Positions 8,198 through 15,977 of a stretch of DNA of 55,657 bases are shown piece by piece. The stretch's first letter is position 1. The number at the start of each line of letters is the position of its first letter. The position numbers and the translations under genes were made by a program. This stretch comes from an uncultured Bacteroides sp. GTDB lineage: Bacteria > Bacteroidota > Bacteroidia > Bacteroidales > Bacteroidaceae. Where the stretch lies: contig CAMAFR010000013.1 in assembly GCA_945833835.1 (NCBI GenBank), forward strand, positions 1 through 55,657, in the 5' to 3' direction. Under the pieces are notes generated by a model. The model made no database searches, was not told the DNA's origin, and was given only the letters and a program-made list of their open reading frames with translations.

Positions 8198-8800
8198 TTA
8201 TACAAATAGATCATCCATCGTTACAATACAGGGTATACCTAACTTTTCAGACTTGCACAGCTCTTCGCATTCACGCAAACAGAATGGACGTAAGTAAATC
8301 TGGCGGGTCAGACGGTTATGTAGCCCTCCATAGTTCATGACGATATGCTCGATGATCCATGACGTGGCACTGCCGCACACAATCAGTAGAATATCCTTTC
8401 GGGCGGATGCCCAACTGTTCCAGAAATGGTCAAGTGCACGGATGAAGTTGGAGCGTGGAGTATCCATCCAGGGCAATTCATCGATGAATAGCACTTTTCT
8501 TCCATCAGGCAGCCGTTGTAGAAAACGTTCCAGGGCATGGAAGGCCTCACTCCATGTCTTCGGAATGGCCATCCGTTTCACCCCGGCATGATACAATGAC
8601 TCACGGAATTCCTTCAGTTGTTCGGACAATGGGGCATCGAGAATACCAGTATGCTGAAATGCAAACTGATAGTTGAAGGCTTCTCTTATCAAAAAAGTCT
8701 TGCCCACTCTTCTACGTCCATATACCGCCACAAATTCTGATCTGTTGGACTCCCTTAGTTCCTTGAGCAGTTTCAGCTCTTCCTTTCTACCTATTATCAT
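8198..8800 (-). pseudogene. AAA ATPase of the GRRRVGKT type, truncated at the C-terminus
   Basis: The 200-aa product opens IIGRKEELKLLKEL and contains Walker A GRRRVGKTF and Walker B VLFIDELPWMD. These are the hallmarks of the Bacteroidetes/archaeal ATPase family, whose members usually run to about 400-480 aa. Homology to the expected pattern is clear to around LRECEELCKSEKLGI, then the frame ends after PCIVTMDDLFV. The C-terminal winged-helix and DUF234-like region is missing. It has its own good promoter and lies entirely within the segment bracketed by the 36-bp repeats, opposite in direction to the defence operon. It is likely a decayed gene; a short functional derivative is possible. Confidence 0.7.
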
Positions 8801-8831
8801 AGCTTAAATATACTGCAAATATCCTTGAACG

Positions 8832-8868
8832 CTGAGGAAATCTGGCGTTTGCAGACACATTTCCTCAG
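8832..8868 (-). repeat. Leader hairpin upstream of the truncated ATPase gene
   Basis: CTGAGGAAAT (8832-8841) and ATTTCCTCAG (8859-8868) form a perfect 10-bp inverted repeat around a 17-base loop. It lies between the predicted transcription start (about 8872) and the start codon at 8800, so it would fold in the 5' leader. Confidence 0.6.
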
Positions 8869-8878
8869 TATTCAGCTA

Positions 8879-8909
8879 CAAAATTACTACAGAATGACAG
8901 AAAATCAAA
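8879..8909 (-). promoter_or_regulatory. Bacteroidetes promoter for the truncated ATPase gene
   Basis: On the minus strand TTTG (8909-8906) is followed by 19 bp and then TAATTTTG (8886-8879). This matches the primary sigma consensus TTTG-N19-TAnnTTTG exactly. Expected start of transcription is near 8872. Confidence 0.7.
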
Positions 8910-8970
8910 TGTTTCTGTGATGAATCCATCCTTTTCAAGCCACAGGGGTACTTTTACCACCCCGAAGCAC

Positions 8971-9006
8971 CCAAGATACGGGTGACGCACCTGATATAGC
9001 CGAACA
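8971..9006. repeat. 36-bp direct repeat, copy 2
   Basis: An exact second copy of the 36 bp at 8075-8110, containing the HerA gene's last codons and stop without the rest of the gene. It immediately abuts an inverted repeat (9004-9043) and marks the outer edge of the inserted segment. Confidence 0.9.
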
Positions 9007-9043
9007 GCGTTCAAACAGTGTTTGAGCACCGTTTGAACGCTGT
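9004..9043. repeat. Nested inverted repeat downstream of the GH92 cluster
   Basis: ACAGCGTTCAAAC (9004-9016) pairs with GTTTGAACGCTGT (9031-9043), 13 perfect bp. The same arm can instead pair with GTTTGA at 9020-9025, so two mutually exclusive hairpins are possible. It lies 22 bp beyond the stop of the last GH92 gene. There is no T-run on the minus side, so termination would be imperfect; RNA processing or end protection is as likely. Confidence 0.6.
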
Positions 9044-9065
9044 CTTTCCTCATGGTAGGGCCACC

Positions 9066-11294
9066 TTATTTCTTGGTGAACTTCAATCCTCCTGCCTTGA
9101 TCAGGTCATTGTGGTTGATGCGATAGCCGCATTTCTTTCCACCCATCTCAATGGAACCAATGGTGTCAGAGTCCTTGTCGGGATTGACGGTCTCGATGAC
9201 TAACTGGTCTTTGCCGTAGTATTTCGGGTCCAGCTTGATGGTCACTTTGTCGAAGGTAGGCAAGGTGAGCGTGTATTCGGGCACGCCCGGACAATCGGGA
9301 TACAGGCCCATCATGCTGAAGATGGCCCAGGCGGACATGGTACCTGTGTCTTCATTGCCCGGCAGGCCGTTGGGCTGTGTGGTGAAATGTTTCGCCAGCA
9401 GCTCCTTCACCAGTTTCTGGGTACGCCATTCTTCGCCCTTGAAATAGCTGAAGAGGTACGGATAGGCAATGTCCGGTTCGTTGGCCGGGTCGTAGTTGTT
9501 GTCATCGAACACCTTTTGCAGACGGTTGACGAACTGCTGCTTGCCGCCCATCAGTTTGGCCAGTCCCATCACATCGTGGGGAACGTAGAACGTGTAGTTC
9601 CAGGCGTTGCCTTCGTGGAAGCCGGGGCTGGGCTCGAAGTTCTCTCCCTGTTTGGGGTTGAACGGGGAGTAGAAGGTGCCGTCGGGCAAGATGGGGCGCA
9701 AGGTGCCGAACTCTTTGCTGTAATAGTTCTTGTAGCCCATGGAGCGGTTGTAGAACAGCTTGGCATCGTCTTTCTTGCCCAAGGCCGTAGCCAGTGTGGA
9801 CAGGGAGTAGTCGGCGATGTAGTATTCGAGTGCGTGTGACACCGAGTTGTCGAACTGTTCGAGCAACGGCACATAGCCTTTGCTCATATAGTCATCGTTG
9901 TCGGGGCGCATCAGGTTGTCCTTGCCCGGCAGGGTGGCCGACTTGTACATGGCCTCGTAGGCCAGGTTGATGTCGAAGTCGCGCAGCCCCTTCATCCAGG
10001 TGTCTACGATGACGGGGATGCTGGGGTCGCCCTCCATGGTCAGTGTCTCACGTCCGTAGAGCTCCCATTTGGGCAGCCATCCGTGTTCGCGGTACATGTC
10101 CATCATGGTGTGGATCATGTCCATCTGTCTTTCGGGGAAGACCAGTGTCATGAGCTGGTGCAGGTTGCGGTACGTGTCCCACAAAGAGAAGACCGTGTAG
10201 CGGTTGCCCTTGGCGGTGAGGATGCCGTCGCCTTCCATCTGCGGATATTCGCCGTTGACGTCTTGCAGCACGTTGGGATGAATCAGGGTGTGGTAGAGGC
10301 CGGTGTAGAACACGCCTTTCTGTTCGTCGGTACCGCCTTCCACGAGGATGCGGCTCAGGTCGTCGTTCCAGCGCTGGCGGGCTTCTTTGCGGATGGCCTC
10401 GAAGTGCTGTCCGTGCTGTTCCTTGTCGAGGTTCTCGCGGGCGTTCTTGATGCTGACGTAGGAGATGCCCAACGCCACTTCAATCTGTTCGCCTTCGGCG
10501 GTGTCGAACGTGAACCAGGCACCGATGTCGTCACCGGCGATGTCGCGGTTGTACTTCGTGTAGAGCTTGTTCTTGCCGGCATCGGCATCCCAGTTGGCCT
10601 CTACGCCCATGGGGCGTTGTTTCTTCCACCATCCGGTAGCTTTCGGGGCTTTGTTGACCCGCATCACGAAGTAGACCGGGAAGACTGCCTGCGGGTTGTA
10701 GCAGAAGGTACCCATGACGCGCATCCCTTCTACTTCCTGCGCACTGACGCGACGCATGTAGGCACCCGACTCGTTGGTCAGGCCTTCGCCGATGTTCAGC
10801 AGGATATTGCTTTCTCCTTTCGGGAAGGTGAAGCGTGTCAGGCCGGTGCGCGGCGTGGCGGTAGCTTCGGCCAGGATGTTGTATTTGGTCAGCGTGGTCG
10901 TGTAATAGCCCGGGCTCGCATTTTCCTTTTCGTACTTGCTGCCGTAGTTGTGATAGTCAACGTCCAGCTTGCCGGTGGTGGGCATCAGCAGGAGCGAGCC
11001 GAGTTCGGGGCATCCCACGCCGCTCAGGGCACCGTGGGCAAAGCCGGTGAAGTAGCTGTTGGTGTAGTCATAGGGGGTGGACCACCATTGTGCGTCCTTG
11101 TCGTACTTGTTGTCGGCCGACCCCATGACATTGAACGGCACGACCTGCATCAGACCGTTGGGGCAGACCGCTCCGGGGTTGCAGGTGCCGTAGTTGGTGG
11201 TGCCCACAAACGGGTGCACATAGTCTACGGGGTCTTGCGCCTGCGTGGTGGTCAGGGCCAGCAGGCTGGTCAGGGCTAGAAAAAATCGTTTCAT
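9066..11294 (-). CDS. GH92 family alpha-mannosidase, secreted (fourth in operon)
   Basis: The 742-aa exo-alpha-mannosidase has a cleavable signal peptide (MKRFFLALTSLLALTTTQAQ). The GH92 N-terminal motif is YVHPFVGTTNYGTCNPGAVCPNG. The catalytic-domain motifs are FHEGNAWNYTF (the conserved Glu region of the general acid) and GNEDTGTMSAWAIFSMMGLYP, whose acidic residues bind calcium and assist the inverting reaction. Family members remove alpha-linked mannose from host or fungal N-glycans and mannans. It is the last of four consecutive GH92 genes, 19 bp after its neighbour, so co-transcription is expected. The exact linkage (1,2, 1,3 or others) cannot be assigned by eye. The absence of a lipobox suggests a periplasmic location. 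Confidence 0.92.
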   Translation of the reverse strand: MKRFFLALTSLLALTTTQAQDPVDYVHPFVGTTNYGTCNPGAVCPNGLMQVVPFNVMGSADNKYDKDAQWWSTPYDYTNSYFTGFAHGALSGVGCPELGSLLLMPTTGKLDVDYHNYGSKYEKENASPGYYTTTLTKYNILAEATATPRTGLTRFTFPKGESNILLNIGEGLTNESGAYMRRVSAQEVEGMRVMGTFCYNPQAVFPVYFVMRVNKAPKATGWWKKQRPMGVEANWDADAGKNKLYTKYNRDIAGDDIGAWFTFDTAEGEQIEVALGISYVSIKNARENLDKEQHGQHFEAIRKEARQRWNDDLSRILVEGGTDEQKGVFYTGLYHTLIHPNVLQDVNGEYPQMEGDGILTAKGNRYTVFSLWDTYRNLHQLMTLVFPERQMDMIHTMMDMYREHGWLPKWELYGRETLTMEGDPSIPVIVDTWMKGLRDFDINLAYEAMYKSATLPGKDNLMRPDNDDYMSKGYVPLLEQFDNSVSHALEYYIADYSLSTLATALGKKDDAKLFYNRSMGYKNYYSKEFGTLRPILPDGTFYSPFNPKQGENFEPSPGFHEGNAWNYTFYVPHDVMGLAKLMGGKQQFVNRLQKVFDDNNYDPANEPDIAYPYLFSYFKGEEWRTQKLVKELLAKHFTTQPNGLPGNEDTGTMSAWAIFSMMGLYPDCPGVPEYTLTLPTFDKVTIKLDPKYYGKDQLVIETVNPDKDSDTIGSIEMGGKKCGYRINHNDLIKAGGLKFTKK

Positions 11295-11313
11295 AATGGT
11301 CTGGGTTTAGGGG

Positions 11314-13602
11314 TTATTTTTTTGTTTTCACTTCCTTGCTGAACGAGTAGGGGGCGTCGCTGTCGGCAATGCTCCGCTGTTTGTTCGGCTCCTTGCCCAT
11401 CTGGATGTCGATGGTGGCGCCGCCTGTCAGGGTGCTGTGGGTGAAATAGTTCTTGGTGTAGGGCTGTCCGTCCACCTTCATGTCCTGGATGTAGCGGCGG
11501 CAGGCGCAGTTCTCGGGGGCGTTGATCACCACGTCCTTGCCGGTCTCCATGTGGAGGACGGCCTTCTTGAAGAGCGGGGCACCGATGACGTACTGGTCCG
11601 TGCCGGGGCATACGGGGTAGAAGCCCAGTGCCGAGAAGACGTACCAAGCCGAGGTCTGGCCGTTGTCTTCATCGCCGCAATAGCCGTCGGGGGTGGCGCT
11701 GTACATGCGGTTCATCACCTCGCGCAGCCAGTATTGTGCCTTCCACGGCTGCTTGGCGTAGTCGTACAGGTAAATCATGTGCTGGATGGGCTGGTTGCCG
11801 TGGGCGTAGTTGCCCATGTTCATCACGGTCATTTCGCGGATTTCGTGGATGACCTGGCCGTAGTAGCTGTCGTCGAAGATAGGCGGCACCGAGAAGACGG
11901 AGTCGAGCATCGTGACGAAGGTCTGGTCGCCTCCCATCAGGTCAATCAGTCCTTGCGGGTCGTGGAAGACAGACCACGTGTAGTGCCAGCTGTTGCCCTC
12001 GGTGAAGGCGTCGCCCCACTTGAGCGGCGAGAAAGGAGCCATGAACTTGCCGTCTTTGTTCTTGCCGCGCATCAGCTTGGTCTCGGGGTCGAAGAGGTTG
12101 CGGTAGTTCAACGCACGCTGGGCGAAGAGCTCGATTTCCTTCTTCGGGCGTTTCAGTTCCTTGGCCAGCTGGTAGATGCACCAGTCGTCGTAGGCATATT
12201 CGAGGGTACGGGCGGCGTTCTCGTTGATTTTCACGTCATAGGGGACGTAGCCCAGCTTGTTGTAGTATTCGTGTCCCAGACGGCCGGTAGAAGAGACGGT
12301 GGGGTGTACGTTCTCCGTTCCGTGCAGGATGCCCTTGTACATGGTTTCCACATCGTCCACTTTGACCCCTTTCAGATAAGCGTCCACAAGGATGGAGGCA
12401 GAGTTATTGCCCACCATGCAGCCGCGGTGGCCGGGGCTGGCCCATTCGGGGAAGAAGCCGCTTTCCTTATAGGTGTTGACCAGCCCTTCCTGGATTTCCT
12501 TGTTGACGGAAGGATACATCAGGTTCAGCAGCGGGAAGAGGCAGCGGAACGTGTCCCAGAAACCGGTGTCGGTGTACATGTAGCCTGGCAGTACCTGGCC
12601 GTTGTAGGGACTGTAGTGCATGGGGCGGCCTTCGGCATCGAGCTCATAGAACTTGCGCGGGAAGAGCAGCGAGCGGTAGAGGCAGGAGTAGAAGGTGCGA
12701 TACTGGTCGAGGTTGCCGCTTTCCACTTCGATTTTGCCCAGCACTTCATTCCAGGCGGCCTTTCCTTTGGCCACCAGGGTGGCGAAGTCATCGTTGCCCA
12801 GTTCCTTCAGGTTCTGAAGGGCCTGTTCGGGGCTGATGAACGAGGAGGCCACGCGGGCATGGACGATTTCGCCCTTGCGGGTGGCGAAGCCGATGATGGC
12901 ACCGGCATGGTCGGCACTCTGTTCGTCCACGTTGACCTTGATGACCTTGTCGGCCACGGTGGCGCGGTAGGTGAAAGGTTTGTCGAACTCGATGACGAAA
13001 TAGTTCTTGAAGTTGTCGGGCACTCCGCCGCTGTTGCGTACCGAGTAGCCGGTGATGCGGTTCTTGTCCGGCTCTATTTTCACATACGAGCCTTTGTCGA
13101 AGGCATCCACCACGATGTAGGAGTCTTCGTTCTCGGGGAAGGTGAAGCGGAACATGGCGGCGCGCTCGGTCGGGGTCAGCTCGGTCACGATGTCGTGCTC
13201 GGCGAGGTAGACCTTGTAATAGTAGGCCTTGGCCTCTTCTCCCTTATGGGCAAACCAGCTGGCACGCTTGTTCTCGTCGAACTCGGGCTTGCCTACGATG
13301 GGCATGATGGAGAACTGTCCGTAGTCGTTGATCCACGGGCTGGGCTGGTGGGTCTGCTTGAACCCGCGAATTTTGGTGGCGGTGTACATGTACTGCCAGC
13401 CGTCGCCCATCTTGCCGGTCTGCGGGGTCCAGAAGTTCATGCCCCACGGACGGGCAATGGCCGGATAGGTGTTGCCGGTAGACAGCTCGAAGGTGGACTG
13501 TGTTCCCACTAACGGGCTGACGTAATCTGCATAGTTCTTGTTGGCCGCCTGGGCGAAGCCGAAGACGACGGTCAGAAGGAGTAGGAGGGTTAGTTTTCTC
13601 AT
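11314..13602 (-). CDS. GH92 family alpha-mannosidase, secreted (third in operon)
   Basis: The 762-aa product has a signal peptide ending near FGFAQA and no lipobox cysteine. GH92 motifs: YVSPLVGTQSTFELSTGNTYP near the N-terminus, FTEGNSWHYTWSVFHDPQGL for the catalytic Glu region, and GYCGDEDNGQTSAWYVFSALGFYP. The first motif departs from the usual NPFIGT...GHTFPGA form seen in the upstream two genes, with an ELSTGNTYP variant. That suggests a different linkage preference, so the operon may combine specificities. Spacing is 55 bp from the upstream gene and 19 bp to the next. Confidence 0.92.
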   Translation of the reverse strand: MRKLTLLLLLTVVFGFAQAANKNYADYVSPLVGTQSTFELSTGNTYPAIARPWGMNFWTPQTGKMGDGWQYMYTATKIRGFKQTHQPSPWINDYGQFSIMPIVGKPEFDENKRASWFAHKGEEAKAYYYKVYLAEHDIVTELTPTERAAMFRFTFPENEDSYIVVDAFDKGSYVKIEPDKNRITGYSVRNSGGVPDNFKNYFVIEFDKPFTYRATVADKVIKVNVDEQSADHAGAIIGFATRKGEIVHARVASSFISPEQALQNLKELGNDDFATLVAKGKAAWNEVLGKIEVESGNLDQYRTFYSCLYRSLLFPRKFYELDAEGRPMHYSPYNGQVLPGYMYTDTGFWDTFRCLFPLLNLMYPSVNKEIQEGLVNTYKESGFFPEWASPGHRGCMVGNNSASILVDAYLKGVKVDDVETMYKGILHGTENVHPTVSSTGRLGHEYYNKLGYVPYDVKINENAARTLEYAYDDWCIYQLAKELKRPKKEIELFAQRALNYRNLFDPETKLMRGKNKDGKFMAPFSPLKWGDAFTEGNSWHYTWSVFHDPQGLIDLMGGDQTFVTMLDSVFSVPPIFDDSYYGQVIHEIREMTVMNMGNYAHGNQPIQHMIYLYDYAKQPWKAQYWLREVMNRMYSATPDGYCGDEDNGQTSAWYVFSALGFYPVCPGTDQYVIGAPLFKKAVLHMETGKDVVINAPENCACRRYIQDMKVDGQPYTKNYFTHSTLTGGATIDIQMGKEPNKQRSIADSDAPYSFSKEVKTKK

Positions 13603-13657
13603 GGCATATAAAGTTTAAGTTTTCAAATGGTTGAATTCTTCATGGTCTGTTCCCTTC

Positions 13658-15925
13658 TTAGGGTTGCTGGGGACGGTCGGTCATGGTGATCTCGAGGGTA
13701 CCCCCGGCCACGATGTCCTTGTGGTGCAGGAACGGAGTGGACAGCGGCTGTCCGTTGAGCAGGATGGAGGCGATGTACTTGTTCTCCCTGGAGTTGTTCT
13801 TGGCGATGACGGTAAAGGTCTTTCCGTCGGGCAGGTGCATCACGCTCTTGTTCATCCACGGGCGGCCGATGGAGTAGACCGGACGGCCGGGGCACACTTG
13901 GTAGAAACCGATGGAGTTCAGTATATACCATGCCGACATCTGTCCGCAGTCCTCGTTGCCTGAGAGGCCGTCCGGCTCGTTGCGGTACTGTTCTTTCATC
14001 ACCTGGTCAATCAGCTCTTGCGTCCTCCACGGACGGTTGGCGTAGTTGTAGAGGTGGATGATGTGGTGGCTCGGCTCGTTGCCGTGGGCATATTGTCCGA
14101 TAAGTCCGCTGATGTCGGCCGAGACGGTTTCGCCTTCCAGGGCAGAGTCGGCGGTGAACAGCGAGTCCAGCTTGGCCACAAAGCCGTCTTCTCCGCCCAT
14201 CAGGGCGATCAGTCCCTCCACATCCTGGGGGACGAACCAGGTCCACTGCCAGGCGTTGCCTTCGCAATAATCATCGTTGCGGTGGTTGGAGCGGGTGGGG
14301 CTGAACGGAGCGCGCCAGTTGCCTTTCGCGTCCTTTCCGCGCATGAAGCGGGTGGAAGGATCGAAATAGTGGCGGTAGGCCTTGGCGAACTCGGCGTATT
14401 TCTGTTCTCCGGCCTTGTCGCCCGCGGCCGCGGCCAGCAGGGAGATGCACCAGTCGTCGTAGGCGAACTCAAGGGCTTTGGCCACCGCCTCGTTGTCTTT
14501 GTCGCAAGGCACATAGCCCAGCGTGTTCTTGTAGTATTTGGCTTTCGGCACCAAATAGTCTACCATCCACTTGGGGCAGACAATGCCGGTGGTGTCGTAC
14601 TCGGCGGCACGCACGGCGGCCCGGTAGGCCTCCTGCACATCAAAGTCGGCGTAACCTTTGGTCACGGCATCCGCCATGAGCGACACGGAGTGATAGCCAA
14701 TCATGGTGGCCGTATAGTTGGAGGCTACGTCCCACATCGGCAGTATCCCGCCTTCTTGGGCCTTGAGCAGCAGCGAGCGGATGTAGTCGTTGTTCTTCTG
14801 CGGGTCGATGATGGAGAGCATCGGGTGCAGGGCGCGGAAGGTGTCCCACAACGAGAAGATGGTATAGACCGGCCGTGCGGCATCGCCTTGATGAATCTGG
14901 CGGTCCATGCCCCAGTAGCGGCCGTCCACATCGGTGAAGAGGTTGGGGCTGATGGCCGTGTGGTACATGGCGGTATAGAAGATGGTGCGGTCCGTCTCGT
15001 CCATCGGCGACACCTCAATCTTGCCGAGGTATTCGTTCCAGGCGGCACGGGCGTCACGGCGCACGGCCTCGAAGTCCCATGCCGGTATTTCCGCCTCCAG
15101 GTTCTTGCGGGCCCCTTCCATGTCGACGGCCGATACCCCGATCTTGGCCAGCACCTGTTCGTCTTGTTGGGTCTCGAATTGCAGCAGCACCTTGCAGCGG
15201 GGTTGCGGGTTGCCGTTGCGGTCGGTCAGCGTGTCGCGCAAGAGGGTGTGGGTAAACGGCTTTGAGAACTTGGCGTAGAAGCTGAGCTGCTGTTTGGGGG
15301 CCCAATACAATGACAGCTTATGGCCGCGGATTTCCGTGTCGCTGACCACCTCTACCTGCATGTCCAGGTTGAGCTGGTGTTGTACGGAGTAGTCGAGGTC
15401 GAGAATGAAGCCGGCCTGGGCCGAAGCGGGGAAGGTGTAGCGGTGCAGGGCGGCACGCTTGGTGGCGGTCAGTTCGGCCTTCACGCCATAGCGGTCCAGA
15501 AAGACCGAATAGTATCCCGGCTCGGAGGTCTCGTTGGCGTGGCTGAACCCCGAGGCGAACGGCAGTGTCTGGAGCGAGAAGTCCTGCGGGTCACACTGCT
15601 GCTCACCCACCGTAGGCATGAGCAGGAAGTCACCGAAGTCGGCACAACCGGTACCGCTCAGGTGCGTGTGGCTGAATCCGTTGACGGTAGAGTCGGCATA
15701 ATAGTAGCCCGAGCAGGCGTCCCACCCGTCAATGCGGGTGTCGGGGCTGGGCTGTATCATGCCGTTGGGCACCACAGGACCGGGAAACGTATGTCCGTGG
15801 CCGCCTGTCCCGATGAACGGGTTGACATAGGCGGCATAGTCGGTGGCCGGCTGTTGGCCGCCGTTGCAGGCAGCCAGCAGTACCGAGCCAAGACCGAAGG
15901 TTAGAAAGAGGTGTTTCAGATTCAT
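13658..15925 (-). CDS. GH92 family alpha-mannosidase, lipoprotein (second in operon)
   Basis: The open frame reaches further upstream, but the extra 35 residues overlap the previous gene and look non-coding. The ATG at 15925 gives MNLKHLFLTFGLGSVLLAAC, a lipoprotein signal peptide with the acylated Cys in LLAAC. The mature 755-aa precursor shows YVNPFIGTGGHGHTFPG, FSHTHLSGTGCADFGD, YCEGNAWQWTW and SGNEDCGQMSAW, the classical GH92 set. Lipidation suggests surface or outer-membrane attachment, so this enzyme probably acts before uptake of the trimmed glycan. It is separated by 52 bp from the upstream GH92 gene. Confidence 0.93.
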   Translation of the reverse strand: MNLKHLFLTFGLGSVLLAACNGGQQPATDYAAYVNPFIGTGGHGHTFPGPVVPNGMIQPSPDTRIDGWDACSGYYYADSTVNGFSHTHLSGTGCADFGDFLLMPTVGEQQCDPQDFSLQTLPFASGFSHANETSEPGYYSVFLDRYGVKAELTATKRAALHRYTFPASAQAGFILDLDYSVQHQLNLDMQVEVVSDTEIRGHKLSLYWAPKQQLSFYAKFSKPFTHTLLRDTLTDRNGNPQPRCKVLLQFETQQDEQVLAKIGVSAVDMEGARKNLEAEIPAWDFEAVRRDARAAWNEYLGKIEVSPMDETDRTIFYTAMYHTAISPNLFTDVDGRYWGMDRQIHQGDAARPVYTIFSLWDTFRALHPMLSIIDPQKNNDYIRSLLLKAQEGGILPMWDVASNYTATMIGYHSVSLMADAVTKGYADFDVQEAYRAAVRAAEYDTTGIVCPKWMVDYLVPKAKYYKNTLGYVPCDKDNEAVAKALEFAYDDWCISLLAAAAGDKAGEQKYAEFAKAYRHYFDPSTRFMRGKDAKGNWRAPFSPTRSNHRNDDYCEGNAWQWTWFVPQDVEGLIALMGGEDGFVAKLDSLFTADSALEGETVSADISGLIGQYAHGNEPSHHIIHLYNYANRPWRTQELIDQVMKEQYRNEPDGLSGNEDCGQMSAWYILNSIGFYQVCPGRPVYSIGRPWMNKSVMHLPDGKTFTVIAKNNSRENKYIASILLNGQPLSTPFLHHKDIVAGGTLEITMTDRPQQP

Positions 15926-15977
15926 GATAGGTGTTTTTTGTTTTTGTCCATATAGGGGGCGACAGGGAGTGTCCGCA

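Noticed and set aside
1..9065. Prophage or integrase-bearing genomic island
   Set aside because: No integrase, portal, terminase or capsid genes are present; the mobile signature is limited to the direct repeats and small ORFs.
10083..13512. Long plus-strand open frames of 398 and 691 codons opposite the GH92 genes
   Set aside because: They lie wholly antisense to genes with clear GH92 motifs and signal peptides, and arise from the GC-rich third positions. Their translations have no recognisable domain and are biased towards V, G, H and L.
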